Part shown: one piece after another, positions 7,968 to 14,601 of the stretch
How the letters are laid out: each line of letters opens with the position of its first letter
Numbering within the stretch: the first letter of the stretch is position 1
Notes under the pieces: model-generated
The model's input: only the letters and a program-made list of their open reading frames with translations
Databases searched by the model: none
What the model was told of the DNA's origin: nothing
Position numbers and translations under genes: made by a program
NCBI RefSeq assembly: GCF_900048895.1
Contig: NZ_LT160635.1
Coordinates: 186,937 to 250,936 of the forward strand
Source: Neglectibacter timonensis
GTDB taxonomy: Bacteria; Bacillota; Clostridia; Oscillospirales; Acutalibacteraceae
Length of the DNA stretch: 64,000 nucleotides
Direction: 5' to 3'

Positions 7968-9728
7968 ATGGGATTTACTGCGCGCCTGATCCTTATGGCC
8001 AAGCGCCATTGGGGGACTCTGGCCGTTGCCTGCCTGGGAATCATCGGGGCGGCTCTTTTAAACCTGGTGACGCCGGAAATTGTACGGCGGCTGACGGCTT
8101 CGCTGGAACTGCCCGGCGGGGCCAACACCCAGCTGCTGGTGCTGTTTTCCCTGATTTTGGTGGGGGCGTACCTGCTGCGGGCGGTCTGCCGGTTTATCAG
8201 CCTGGCCATCAGCCACCTGGCGGCCTGGCGGTTTGTGCCGGAGCTGACGCTTACCGTGTACGACAAGCTGCAGAGCCTGTCCATGCGGTATTTTCACGAC
8301 AAGCAGACCGGCGAGCTGATGAGCCGGATGATCAACGACACCCGGCAGATTGAGATCTTGGTGGCCCATGCCCTGCCGGACCTGGTGAGCAACGTGCTCA
8401 TCGTGGTGAGCGTTGCGGTCATGCTGTTCTGCATCAACTGGCAGCTGGCCCTGCTGACGCTGATCCCGGTGCCCCTGGTAGTGCTGGTGGGCGGGCAGTT
8501 TTCCAAGCGGGTGGCGCCGCTGTTCCGCATCAACCAGCAGGTGCTGGGGGAATTAAACGGCGTGCTGCAGGACAATCTCTCAGGCATGAAGGAAATTCAG
8601 ACCTTCGGCCAGGAGGGGACTGAGCACGAAAAGATGGTGAAGCGCTGCAAGCGCTATTCCGAGGTGAACATCCGGGCGAATTTCGCCAACGCCTTTTTCA
8701 ACCCCGCCGTGGAGTTCCTCACCTCCCTGGGCACGGTGATCGTGGTGGGGCTGGGAGGCTTTATGGCGTCCCGGCAGGCGATGCCGGTCTCCGACGTGGT
8801 CGGCTTTCTGATGTACCTGAGCCTGTTTTACCAGCCCCTGGCCATCCTGGCCCGGCTGGTGGAGGACGTGCAGATGGCCTATGCCAGCGCGGTGCGGGTG
8901 TTCGACGTGCTGGACGCCGAGTCCGAGGTGAAGGAGGAGCCGGACGCAGGGGAGCTGAAGGCGGAGCGGGGAGAGGTCTCCTTCGAGCAGGTGAGCTTCC
9001 GCTATGAGGAGAAGGAGCCCGTGCTGGAGGACGTGAGCTTTACGGCGGCCCCCGGGCGGATGCTGGCCATCGTGGGGCCCACCGGGGAGGGGAAATCCAC
9101 GCTGATTTCCCTGCTGGAACGGTTTTACGACCCCCTGCAGGGGACAATCCGGATTGACGGACAGGACATCCGCGGCGTGACCCTGGCGTCCCTGCGCAGC
9201 CAGATTTCCCTGGTGCTGCAGGATACCTTCCTGTTCAACGGCACCATCGCCCAGAACATCTCCTACGGCATGCCGGACGCCTCTGTGGAGCAGATTGTGC
9301 AGGCGGCCGTCACCGCCAGGGCGGACGGTTTTATCCAAGGGATGCCGGACGGCTACAACACGGTGGTGGGGGAACGGGGCGTGCGCCTTTCCGGCGGGCA
9401 GAAGCAGAGGCTTGCCATTGCCAGGGCGGTGCTGCGGCAGACCCCCATCCTGGTGCTGGACGAGGCCACCTCGGCGGTGGATACGGAGACGGAGTGCGAA
9501 ATTCAGGCGGCCATTGAGCAGCTTTCCGGCACCCGCACCATCATCGTCATCGCCCACCGGCTTTCCACGGTGATGCGGGCCGACCAGATTTTGGTGCTCC
9601 ACCATGGGCGGATAGCCGAACAGGGCACTCACCAGGAGCTGCTGGAGAAAAACGGCGTCTACGCCCGCCTCTGCCATGTGCAGCAGCTGCAGGAGCAGAC
9701 CCTGCAGTTTTTGGGCGGGAGCCTATAA
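7968..9728 (+). CDS. ABC exporter, fused transmembrane and ATPase domains
   Basis: 586 residues, a homodimer-type half transporter of the MsbA/BmrA/LmrA group. Six helices occupy about residues 10-310. The ATPase domain (about 340-575) has Walker A GPTGEGKST (glutamate where alanine or serine is more usual), signature LSGGQKQR, Walker B ILVLDEATSAVD and the H-loop IVIAHRLST. The ATG at 7968 follows GGGGAGGAA, while a GTG at 7950 has no good ribosome-binding site. It is monocistronic, followed directly by a palindrome cluster. Likely role: export of a hydrophobic compound or lipid; substrate not predictable. Confidence 0.9.
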   Translation: MGFTARLILMAKRHWGTLAVACLGIIGAALLNLVTPEIVRRLTASLELPGGANTQLLVLFSLILVGAYLLRAVCRFISLAISHLAAWRFVPELTLTVYDKLQSLSMRYFHDKQTGELMSRMINDTRQIEILVAHALPDLVSNVLIVVSVAVMLFCINWQLALLTLIPVPLVVLVGGQFSKRVAPLFRINQQVLGELNGVLQDNLSGMKEIQTFGQEGTEHEKMVKRCKRYSEVNIRANFANAFFNPAVEFLTSLGTVIVVGLGGFMASRQAMPVSDVVGFLMYLSLFYQPLAILARLVEDVQMAYASAVRVFDVLDAESEVKEEPDAGELKAERGEVSFEQVSFRYEEKEPVLEDVSFTAAPGRMLAIVGPTGEGKSTLISLLERFYDPLQGTIRIDGQDIRGVTLASLRSQISLVLQDTFLFNGTIAQNISYGMPDASVEQIVQAAVTARADGFIQGMPDGYNTVVGERGVRLSGGQKQRLAIARAVLRQTPILVLDEATSAVDTETECEIQAAIEQLSGTRTIIVIAHRLSTVMRADQILVLHHGRIAEQGTHQELLEKNGVYARLCHVQQLQEQTLQFLGGSL

Positions 9729-10090
9729 AAAGATCTCCGAACAGAGTGAGGAGATCTTCTGGATACCGGGGAGGAGGAGGTTAAGGCCAAGACAGGCTTC
9801 CCCTTGAGGGGAAGGCAAAGGGCTTTCCACCTCATCCGTCGCGGCGCAGCCAGCAGATTTTCTACGAAAATCTGCTACACCTCTCCCCTCAAGGGGAAGG
9901 CAAAGGTCAAAGGCTTCCCCTTGAGGGGAAGCTGCCGCCGTAGGCGGCTGATGAGGTGGAACGCCCTTGCTCTTCTCCAGCCAGGAAGCAAAAGACGCTC
10001 GAACGAAGCGAGATCGGCTTTTGCTGGAAGGCTGGAGCTCAGAGTTCTTTGCCAAGCTTTCTGCGAAAGAAAGCGGGAGAAAAATAAATA
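9729..10090. repeat. mosaic palindromic repeat cluster 1
   Basis: No gene. The segment begins one base after the ABC exporter stop and is built of modules found in five other clusters of this window: AAGATCTCCGAACAGAGTGA with inverted end (9729-9757), TTCCCCTTGAGGGGAA palindromes (near 9800, 9885, 9917), a GCCGCCGTAGGCGGC hairpin followed by CTGATGAGGTGG (9935-9960), and the TTTCTGCGAAAGAAAGC module (about 10058-10076). It ends just before the ribosome-binding site of the VOC gene. Confidence 0.85.
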
Positions 10091-10106
10091 AGGAGGAATC
10101 GTTGTT

Positions 10107-10955
10107 ATGATTACCAAAATTGCCCATACCGCCATGAAGGTGACGGACATGGAACGTGCGGTTGCTTTTTACTGCGGAGAGGTGGGGTTCCGAAAGGCTT
10201 TTGAGCTGCCCGACGCCCAGGGGAATCCCTGGATTGTGTATCTGAAAATCTGTGACGGCGCCTTTCTGGAACTGTTCTACGGCGGAGAAAAAGACCGGGA
10301 TCCCGCCTATGCGTCCGATAGGGTGGGATACCACCACTGGTGCGTTTCCGTGGGAGATTTGACGCCCTTTGCCGCGAAGGCCTTTGAAAAGGGCTGGATC
10401 GGATCCCCGGAGCCGCAGCTGGGAAAGGACGGGAACCGCAGCATCTGGATTCACGACCCGGACGGGAACGCGCTGGAGCTGGTGCAGTACGCGCCCGGCT
10501 CCCCGCAGATGCAGTCCAATCAAGGACCCTATGAGTACGGGAGAGAGGGGCTGACCGGGATCGCCCACGTGGCCTTCACGGTTTCCGATATGGAGCAGGC
10601 GCTTGCTTTCTACCGGGAAAAGCTGGGCTTTGCGCTGATCGAGTCCCTGAAGGACGAGGAGGGGAAGCCCTGGCTCAACTATCTGCGCGTCGCTGACGGA
10701 ACCTATCTGGAACTGTTTTACGGCGGCAGGGATAGGGTGGAGGAAAAGGACAGCTCCGCGGGCTTTATGCACATGTGCCTGGAATGCGGGGATATCCAGG
10801 AGACGGTGGAGGCGCTGCGCGGAAAAGGCGCGCCCATCGACGTAGAGCCAAAGCAGGGCGGCGACAAAAACTGGCAGGCCTGGACCCACGATCCGGACGG
10901 GAACAAAATCGAGCTGATGAAGATTTCCCCGGAATCCCCCCAGGCGAAGGCATAA
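10107..10955 (+). CDS. tandem VOC (glyoxalase/dioxygenase fold) protein
   Basis: 282 residues with two vicinal-oxygen-chelate domains: residues 1-130 (starts KIAHTAMKVTDMERAVAFY) and about 148-275 (GIAHVAFTVSDMEQALAFY). Each carries the histidine after the first strand and a glutamate in LELFYGG, plausible metal ligands, and each ends DPDGN plus a glutamate. VOC enzymes act on lactoylglutathione, extradiol ring cleavage, epimerisation or antibiotic binding, so the reaction is undetermined. Start ATG follows AAGGAGGAA. The sugar-isomerase-like gene begins about 50 bases downstream on the same strand, suggesting a shared catabolic step. Confidence 0.85.
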   Translation: MITKIAHTAMKVTDMERAVAFYCGEVGFRKAFELPDAQGNPWIVYLKICDGAFLELFYGGEKDRDPAYASDRVGYHHWCVSVGDLTPFAAKAFEKGWIGSPEPQLGKDGNRSIWIHDPDGNALELVQYAPGSPQMQSNQGPYEYGREGLTGIAHVAFTVSDMEQALAFYREKLGFALIESLKDEEGKPWLNYLRVADGTYLELFYGGRDRVEEKDSSAGFMHMCLECGDIQETVEALRGKGAPIDVEPKQGGDKNWQAWTHDPDGNKIELMKISPESPQAKA

Positions 10956-11003
10956 GGGGAAAGGCCCGCCAAAAAACCAACAAAGAAAAAAGGAGTGAGC
11001 CAA

Positions 11004-11849
11004 TTGTATCAATCCATCAATTTCGGCGTCATTGGAGTTCAGGAGACAGACCTGGAAAAGAAAATGCAGCTGGCAAAGCGCCACGGTTTTACCCATATGG
11101 AAGCCGGCGCGGACGAGGTGACGGCCTGCGGCGTGGAGAAGGTGAAAGCGCTTTTGCAGCAGTACGGCATGGAAATCACCTGTTTCAACGTGCCCTTCCA
11201 TCCCGTTCAGGTATCGGAGGAGGAGTTTGCGTCCCGGATGGAAGCCCTTCCCGCGCAGGCCAAGGCCATGAGCCAGGTGGGCTGCAGCCGCAGCATCATC
11301 TGGATTATCCCCGGCAGCGACACCCTGCCCTATGAGGAGAATTACGCGCTGCACGTCAGGCGGCTCTCCCAGGTGGCCAGGGTATACGGGGAGTACGGCA
11401 TCCGCCTGGGGCTGGAATTCATCGGCCCGTACACGGCGCGGAAAAATTCCAAATACCCCTTCCTGTACACAGCGGAGAAGATGCTGGAGCTGGCCCGGGA
11501 CTGCGGTGAAAACGTGGGCCTGCTTTTTGACAGCTGGCACTGGTTCACAGGGGCGGATAACCGGGACGTCTTCGCCCATATCGGAGATCCGGGCGCCATT
11601 GTCAACGTACATATCAACGATGCGCCGGAGGGCCCTCTGGAAGAGCTGGTGGATTCCACCCGGGGCCTGCCCGGCGAGACGGGACGGATCGACATCCAGT
11701 TTGTCCTGAACGGCCTGCGGCAGCTGGGCTATGACGGCCCCGTGGTGGCCGAGCCCTTCAGCCCTCTGCTCAGCGCCCTTTCCGACGACGAGGAAAAGAC
11801 CGCGCTGGTCAAAAAACATATGGACCTGGTCTGGAACGGTTCTGTTTAA
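11004..11849 (+). CDS. sugar phosphate isomerase/epimerase-like TIM barrel protein
   Basis: About 281 residues of the AP endonuclease 2/xylose isomerase-like TIM barrel family. Motifs include GLEFIGPYTARK, GLLFDSWHWF, VNVHINDAPEG and the C-terminal VVAEPFSPL, giving the usual E, D/H, H and E metal ligands. A TTG at 11004 lies eight bases after AGGAG (10991-10995) and is the best start. The in-frame GTG at 10995 overlaps the SD itself. The neighbouring tandem VOC protein recalls dehydroshikimate dehydratases in which an isomerase-like barrel is fused to a VOC domain. Substrate is therefore a sugar, inositol or hydroaromatic acid, by inference. Confidence 0.85.
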   Translation: MYQSINFGVIGVQETDLEKKMQLAKRHGFTHMEAGADEVTACGVEKVKALLQQYGMEITCFNVPFHPVQVSEEEFASRMEALPAQAKAMSQVGCSRSIIWIIPGSDTLPYEENYALHVRRLSQVARVYGEYGIRLGLEFIGPYTARKNSKYPFLYTAEKMLELARDCGENVGLLFDSWHWFTGADNRDVFAHIGDPGAIVNVHINDAPEGPLEELVDSTRGLPGETGRIDIQFVLNGLRQLGYDGPVVAEPFSPLLSALSDDEEKTALVKKHMDLVWNGSV

Positions 11850-11855
11850 GCCGCT

Positions 11856-11877
11856 CCGTCTTTCTGAAAAAAGACGG
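11856..11877 (+). terminator. hairpin downstream of the TIM barrel gene
   Basis: CCGTCTTT/AAAGACGG stem with a six-base loop, six bases after the stop codon. In reverse orientation it matches a hairpin repeated near 40565-40600 and 42596-42635, so it belongs to a small repeated terminator family. A lone partial copy of the AGATCTCCGAACAGAGTGA-type module follows at about 11909-11945. Confidence 0.5.
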
Positions 11878-12002
11878 CCAAAGACTTTTTATGATGCGGA
11901 ACCGCTTGCTCTGAGAATATCTCCGAACTGCGTGAGGAGATATTCTATGCTCGTCTCATTGGTTTTTGGCATTGCTCCCGGGGCATTGGCGGCTGCCGGC
12001 GG

Positions 12003-12039
12003 AAGGAAGGGGAATCCTCTTTGAGGATTCCCCTTCCTT
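12003..12039. terminator. perfect 17-bp hairpin
   Basis: AAGGAAGGGGAATCCTC at 12003-12019, loop TTT, and its exact reverse complement at 12023-12039. It probably ends the 10107-11849 transcript, although the T-run after it is short. Confidence 0.6.
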
Positions 12040-12040
12040 G

Positions 12041-12240
12041 TTTTCCGAACAGTCCAATCATATAACAAAACAAAATAACATAACAAATATCATAACAAAA
12101 GTACTTGCGTTATTTCGTTTTTTCTTATGTTGCTTCTTGAAATTCTTATAAAAATTAAGAAAAATAGAAATAACACGGGAAATTTTGTAAGACTTCTTAT
12201 GAAATTTCTTATGAAAAATTTTTTATAAGCGGTACAGGCT
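12041..12240. other. AT-rich spacer with short direct repeats at the island's left edge
   Basis: No gene seen. ATAACAAA occurs at 12062, 12080 and 12092; TTCTTATGAAA occurs at 12194 and 12206, with further TTCTTAT copies near 12120. Composition is sharply more AT-rich than the flanking genes. Confidence 0.5.
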
Positions 12241-12286
12241 GCCCCCGCTCACACGAAAGGAGCGGGGGCATGCTGCAATTTGACGG
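12241..12286. repeat. left flanking repeat of the AT-rich island (terminator-like hairpin)
   Basis: GCCCCCGCTC/GAGCGGGGGC hairpin (12241-12269) followed by ATGCTGC, four bases, TGACGG. The same order recurs at 16158-16203. The hairpin loops of the two copies are close reverse complements of each other. It also lies downstream of the XRE gene at 12303 and may terminate it. Confidence 0.6.
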
Positions 12287-12302
12287 CTCACCAACCGGCG
12301 TC

Positions 12303-12539
12303 TCATAGAAAAAAATCTCCGATATCAACGCCCAAAACCTGCGCCAAACCGTACAGCTCTATATCGGTGACAGTTCTCCTCTTTTCCTCAATCCGGGAGA
12401 TGGACCCCCGGCAGATGTAAACGGCGTATGTTTCCAGTTTTTCTGACAGAAGCTTTTGGCTCATCTTTTTGGCCATACGAAGCTCCCTTACTTTATCCCC
12501 CACCATATTGCTGGCTTTCCCGTCGATAATTCTCGCCAC
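12303..12539 (-). CDS. XRE family (Cro/C1-type HTH) regulator, 78 aa
   Basis: A small single-domain regulator. The helix-turn-helix spans about residues 15-70, with VRELRMAKKMSQKLLSEKL and RGSISRIEEKRRTVTDIELY giving the usual recognition region. The start is GTG at 12539 with AAAGGAG about ten bases upstream. It is the leftmost gene of an AT-rich island and is preceded by two ATAGGACAA copies that may be its own operator. Small XRE proteins of this kind act as repressors of phage, ICE or restriction-modification genes. Its target here is unknown. Confidence 0.8.
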   Translation of the reverse strand: MARIIDGKASNMVGDKVRELRMAKKMSQKLLSEKLETYAVYICRGSISRIEEKRRTVTDIELYGLAQVLGVDIGDFFL

Positions 12540-12557
12540 GACTATCTTTCTCCTTTA

Positions 12558-12627
12558 AATTGTCTTGACATAGGACAATTCCAAGGCTATACTTTTTTTC
12601 AGGAAAGTATGTCCTGTAATAGGACAA
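12558..12627 (-). promoter_or_regulatory. candidate XRE operator: two ATAGGACAA sites
   Basis: ATAGGACAA at 12570-12578 and again at 12619-12627. The first is also half of an inverted pair AATTGTC (12558)/GACAATT (12574). The sites lie just upstream of the small XRE gene, a common autoregulatory arrangement. Confidence 0.4.
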
Positions 12628-12657
12628 ATAGAGGCAGAAAATTTACGCTGGGCGCAG

Positions 12658-12683
12658 AAAAAAAGCCTCCATATTTTGGAGGC
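12658..12683 (-). terminator. intrinsic terminator of the tandem-XRE gene
   Basis: Minus-strand GCCTCC/GGAGGC stem with a seven-base loop followed by TTTTTTT (12664-12658). It lies about 185 bases downstream of the stop of the 12868-13428 gene. The stretch 12684-12867 shows nothing else I can support. Confidence 0.6.
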
Positions 12684-12867
12684 TTCCAATCTTGGGAGAA
12701 TCCCTGTTCCATACGGAGGGACGCGATCCGCTTTCCGGCAGACTCTAACCCTATTTCCCGTAGCAATCACCTTGCTTGATGACGGTATTGAGGTCTATTG
12801 TGAGCTTCACGGAGGATGCCGAAATGTTCACCGGACGGATTCTCTGTACTGGGAACAGCTCATTTTA

Positions 12868-13428
12868 TCAGTTCTTTATTCTGCCCCGGAGTGATTTTGC
12901 CATTCCTTCTACAGCGGTCAACACGATTTGCTGAGCTTCAAGGGGGAGCTCTTTCAACAGATAATCCAAATAATTTGTTTTTTGATAGTTTCCCGCAATC
13001 AGGCTGTCCATGAAGACTGCGTCAGCCGAGACCTCCAGGGCATTCAGCAGCTTGAGGCAGGTTTCCAGTTTTGGGATTTTTATACCGCTTTCAATAAAAC
13101 CCAAATAGGTATCACTGATTCCAACCTTGGCGGCAAGCTCCTTTTTATTCAGGCCGCGCTGCAGACGGAAGTTTTGCAGGCGTTCTCCCAATCTGTCTAG
13201 GCCCAAAAGCCCGGCGCTTTTCTGCGAATAGAAAGCCTCATCGCGCCCAACTAAATAATCAATGGTTACATCAAAAAAATCCGACAGGACGATCAATCCT
13301 TCGATATCCGGCTCTCTGGTTTTGGTTTCGTAGGTATATATCCTTGCCTTGCTGATACCGGTAAGCTCCGCCAATTTTTCTTGGCTTAATCCCCGTGATT
13401 CCCTCAGGCTTCTCAAATTTTTCACCAT
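12868..13428 (-). CDS. tandem XRE-domain regulator, 186 aa
   Basis: Two Cro/C1-type helix-turn-helix domains in one chain: residues 1-62 (LRESRGLSQEKLAELTGISK) and about 78-140 (LQNFRLQRGLNKKELAAKVG), followed by a helical tail of about 45 residues. A protein with two HTH units can contact two half-sites as a monomer or bridge operators. Its ATG at 13428 is preceded by a TAGACA-N17-TATGCT promoter-like sequence, and a perfect inverted repeat lies further upstream (13506-13534). It is part of a row of three minus-strand XRE genes in the AT-rich island and probably controls the divergent genes at 13988 and 14602. Confidence 0.8.
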   Translation of the reverse strand: MVKNLRSLRESRGLSQEKLAELTGISKARIYTYETKTREPDIEGLIVLSDFFDVTIDYLVGRDEAFYSQKSAGLLGLDRLGERLQNFRLQRGLNKKELAAKVGISDTYLGFIESGIKIPKLETCLKLLNALEVSADAVFMDSLIAGNYQKTNYLDYLLKELPLEAQQIVLTAVEGMAKSLRGRIKN

Positions 13429-13505
13429 TTCACTGTGCTCCCAAAGTGATCAAAATGCTGACAAAAAAAGCATATCTTCTTTACAAAAAATTGTCTACAA
13501 GCAAA

Positions 13506-13534
13506 ATGATGTCAACTGATACAATTGACATCAT
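13506..13534. promoter_or_regulatory. perfect 10-bp inverted repeat, candidate operator
   Basis: ATGATGTCAA (13506-13515) and its exact reverse complement TTGACATCAT (13525-13534), separated by nine bases, between two XRE genes. The size and symmetry fit a dimeric XRE binding site. Confidence 0.55.
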
Positions 13535-13554
13535 CAAATTGAAGGTATAAAATA

Positions 13555-13878
13555 TTATTTGTTATCCTTGCATCTTACTTCACGCAACAGAGAAATAGCG
13601 GCTCTTTTCGCCTCCCTGTTATTGAGATGGCGCAATTGAGAAGCCAATATCTCGTCCTCATCATTGATAGGCTCCCGTACTGGTGAGCGGCCTACAAGAA
13701 AATCTATAGTCACGTGGAAATAGTCGGACAGGCGTATCAGCATTTCAATTTTTGGTTCATTTACTCCGGTTTCGTATTGCTGAATGGTAGACGGGACAAC
13801 ATCCATTTCTAACGCAAGCTCCATGATAGTGAGTCCTTTTTCTATTCGGAGCATCCGCAAGTTTTCCATATCTATCAT
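13555..13878 (-). CDS. XRE family regulator, 107 aa
   Basis: N-terminal HTH (residues 1-62: LRMLRIEKGLTIMELALEMD, then STIQQYETGVNEPKIEMLIR and ending FLVGRSP, typical of clostridial XRE repressors), followed by a 40-residue helical tail ending near a lysine-rich terminus. It starts at ATG 13878. The 109-base divergent spacer to the next gene carries three ATCATGT copies. It is third of three XRE genes in the island and is the one best placed to repress the 13988-16086 transcript. Confidence 0.8.
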   Translation of the reverse strand: MIDMENLRMLRIEKGLTIMELALEMDVVPSTIQQYETGVNEPKIEMLIRLSDYFHVTIDFLVGRSPVREPINDEDEILASQLRHLNNREAKRAAISLLREVRCKDNK

Positions 13879-13936
13879 CCTCTTACAGCGTTTTTTTCTT
13901 TTGTTAATATTTTACCTTTATTTTTTTGTCCATTCA

Positions 13937-13969
13937 ATCATGTATCATGTTATTAATTGTAAATCATGT
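13937..13969. promoter_or_regulatory. three ATCATGT repeats in the divergent promoter region
   Basis: ATCATGT at 13937, 13944 and 13963 lies between the divergent XRE gene and the 13988 gene, just before the AGGAG (13976-13980) of the latter. Likely operator for one of the neighbouring XRE proteins. Confidence 0.4.
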
Positions 13970-13987
13970 TTTTTGAGGAGATAAATA

Positions 13988-14566
13988 TTGATATCAGCAC
14001 AAATGGCAACCGATATTTCTAAACTAATTAGGATTGAATTATCCTATCAGTTACAGAATAAACTGTCTCATTTAAATCTAACTCCCGAACAATTTTCGCG
14101 CAGGTACGAAATACCAATGGAAATTGTCTCCTCGGTTTTAAAACAAGAAACAGTTTCTGTTGCTGAAATGGGGCGGATTTGTTCATGGATCGGCGTTTCA
14201 ATAGATTCTCTCAAATATCCGCCGAGCGCTGATAAGGGCTATCGTACAATGAAAAAATTACTGAAACGTTCTGCAGCTAAATGCAGTGATTTTTATGAGT
14301 TCGCAATGAGCCGTTACCCATATATCGATTCATCTCTACCTAAAAATGAATATGAACGAAATATTGCCTGGATAGATTTTGAAAACAAATATAAAGGAAG
14401 AACGCCAAACAGATTGAAAAAATGGACGGTAAAGCTCTGTGCTCATTTCTTGCCAAGGCACATTGCCGTTGGTCTGGTTTCGGGTTTGGTGAAACAGGAG
14501 CTTCCGATGGATTTGAAACGCACGAAGCGAAATATAAAATCCTGCCGTTCGAAAAAGGAAAAATAA
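13988..14566 (+). CDS. HTH-like protein of the AT-rich island, unknown function
   Basis: 192 residues. TTG at 13988 is seven bases after AGGAG and is preferred to the ATG at 14003, which is too far from the SD. Residues 20-75 (LNLTPEQFSRRYEIPMEIVS ... EMGRICSWIGVSIDSL) look like a divergent XRE helix-turn-helix. The C-terminal part is lysine and arginine rich and not recognised. Codon use and composition are AT-rich compared with the rest of the window, consistent with transfer. It is followed after about 35 bases by the TRD/winged-helix gene, probably in one transcript. Confidence 0.65.
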   Translation: MISAQMATDISKLIRIELSYQLQNKLSHLNLTPEQFSRRYEIPMEIVSSVLKQETVSVAEMGRICSWIGVSIDSLKYPPSADKGYRTMKKLLKRSAAKCSDFYEFAMSRYPYIDSSLPKNEYERNIAWIDFENKYKGRTPNRLKKWTVKLCAHFLPRHIAVGLVSGLVKQELPMDLKRTKRNIKSCRSKKEK

Positions 14567-14601
14567 TCGATTTTTCGGAAAGGAATGGTCGTGATGTGGT
14601 T

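Noticed and set aside
9935..9965. CTGATGAG in the repeats as a hammerhead ribozyme core
   Set aside because: The second conserved strand (CGAAA) and the three-stem layout are missing around it; repeated in all clusters as part of a simple hairpin module.
9723..11819. A 698-codon open frame on the minus strand opposite the VOC and isomerase genes
   Set aside because: It is antisense to two well-supported genes, runs through repeat cluster 1 and has no recognisable domain; GC-rich codon bias creates such shadows.
14422..14601. 60-codon upstream extension of the TRD/winged-helix protein
   Set aside because: It overlaps the 13988 gene in another frame and has no SD; the later start leaves a normal spacer.
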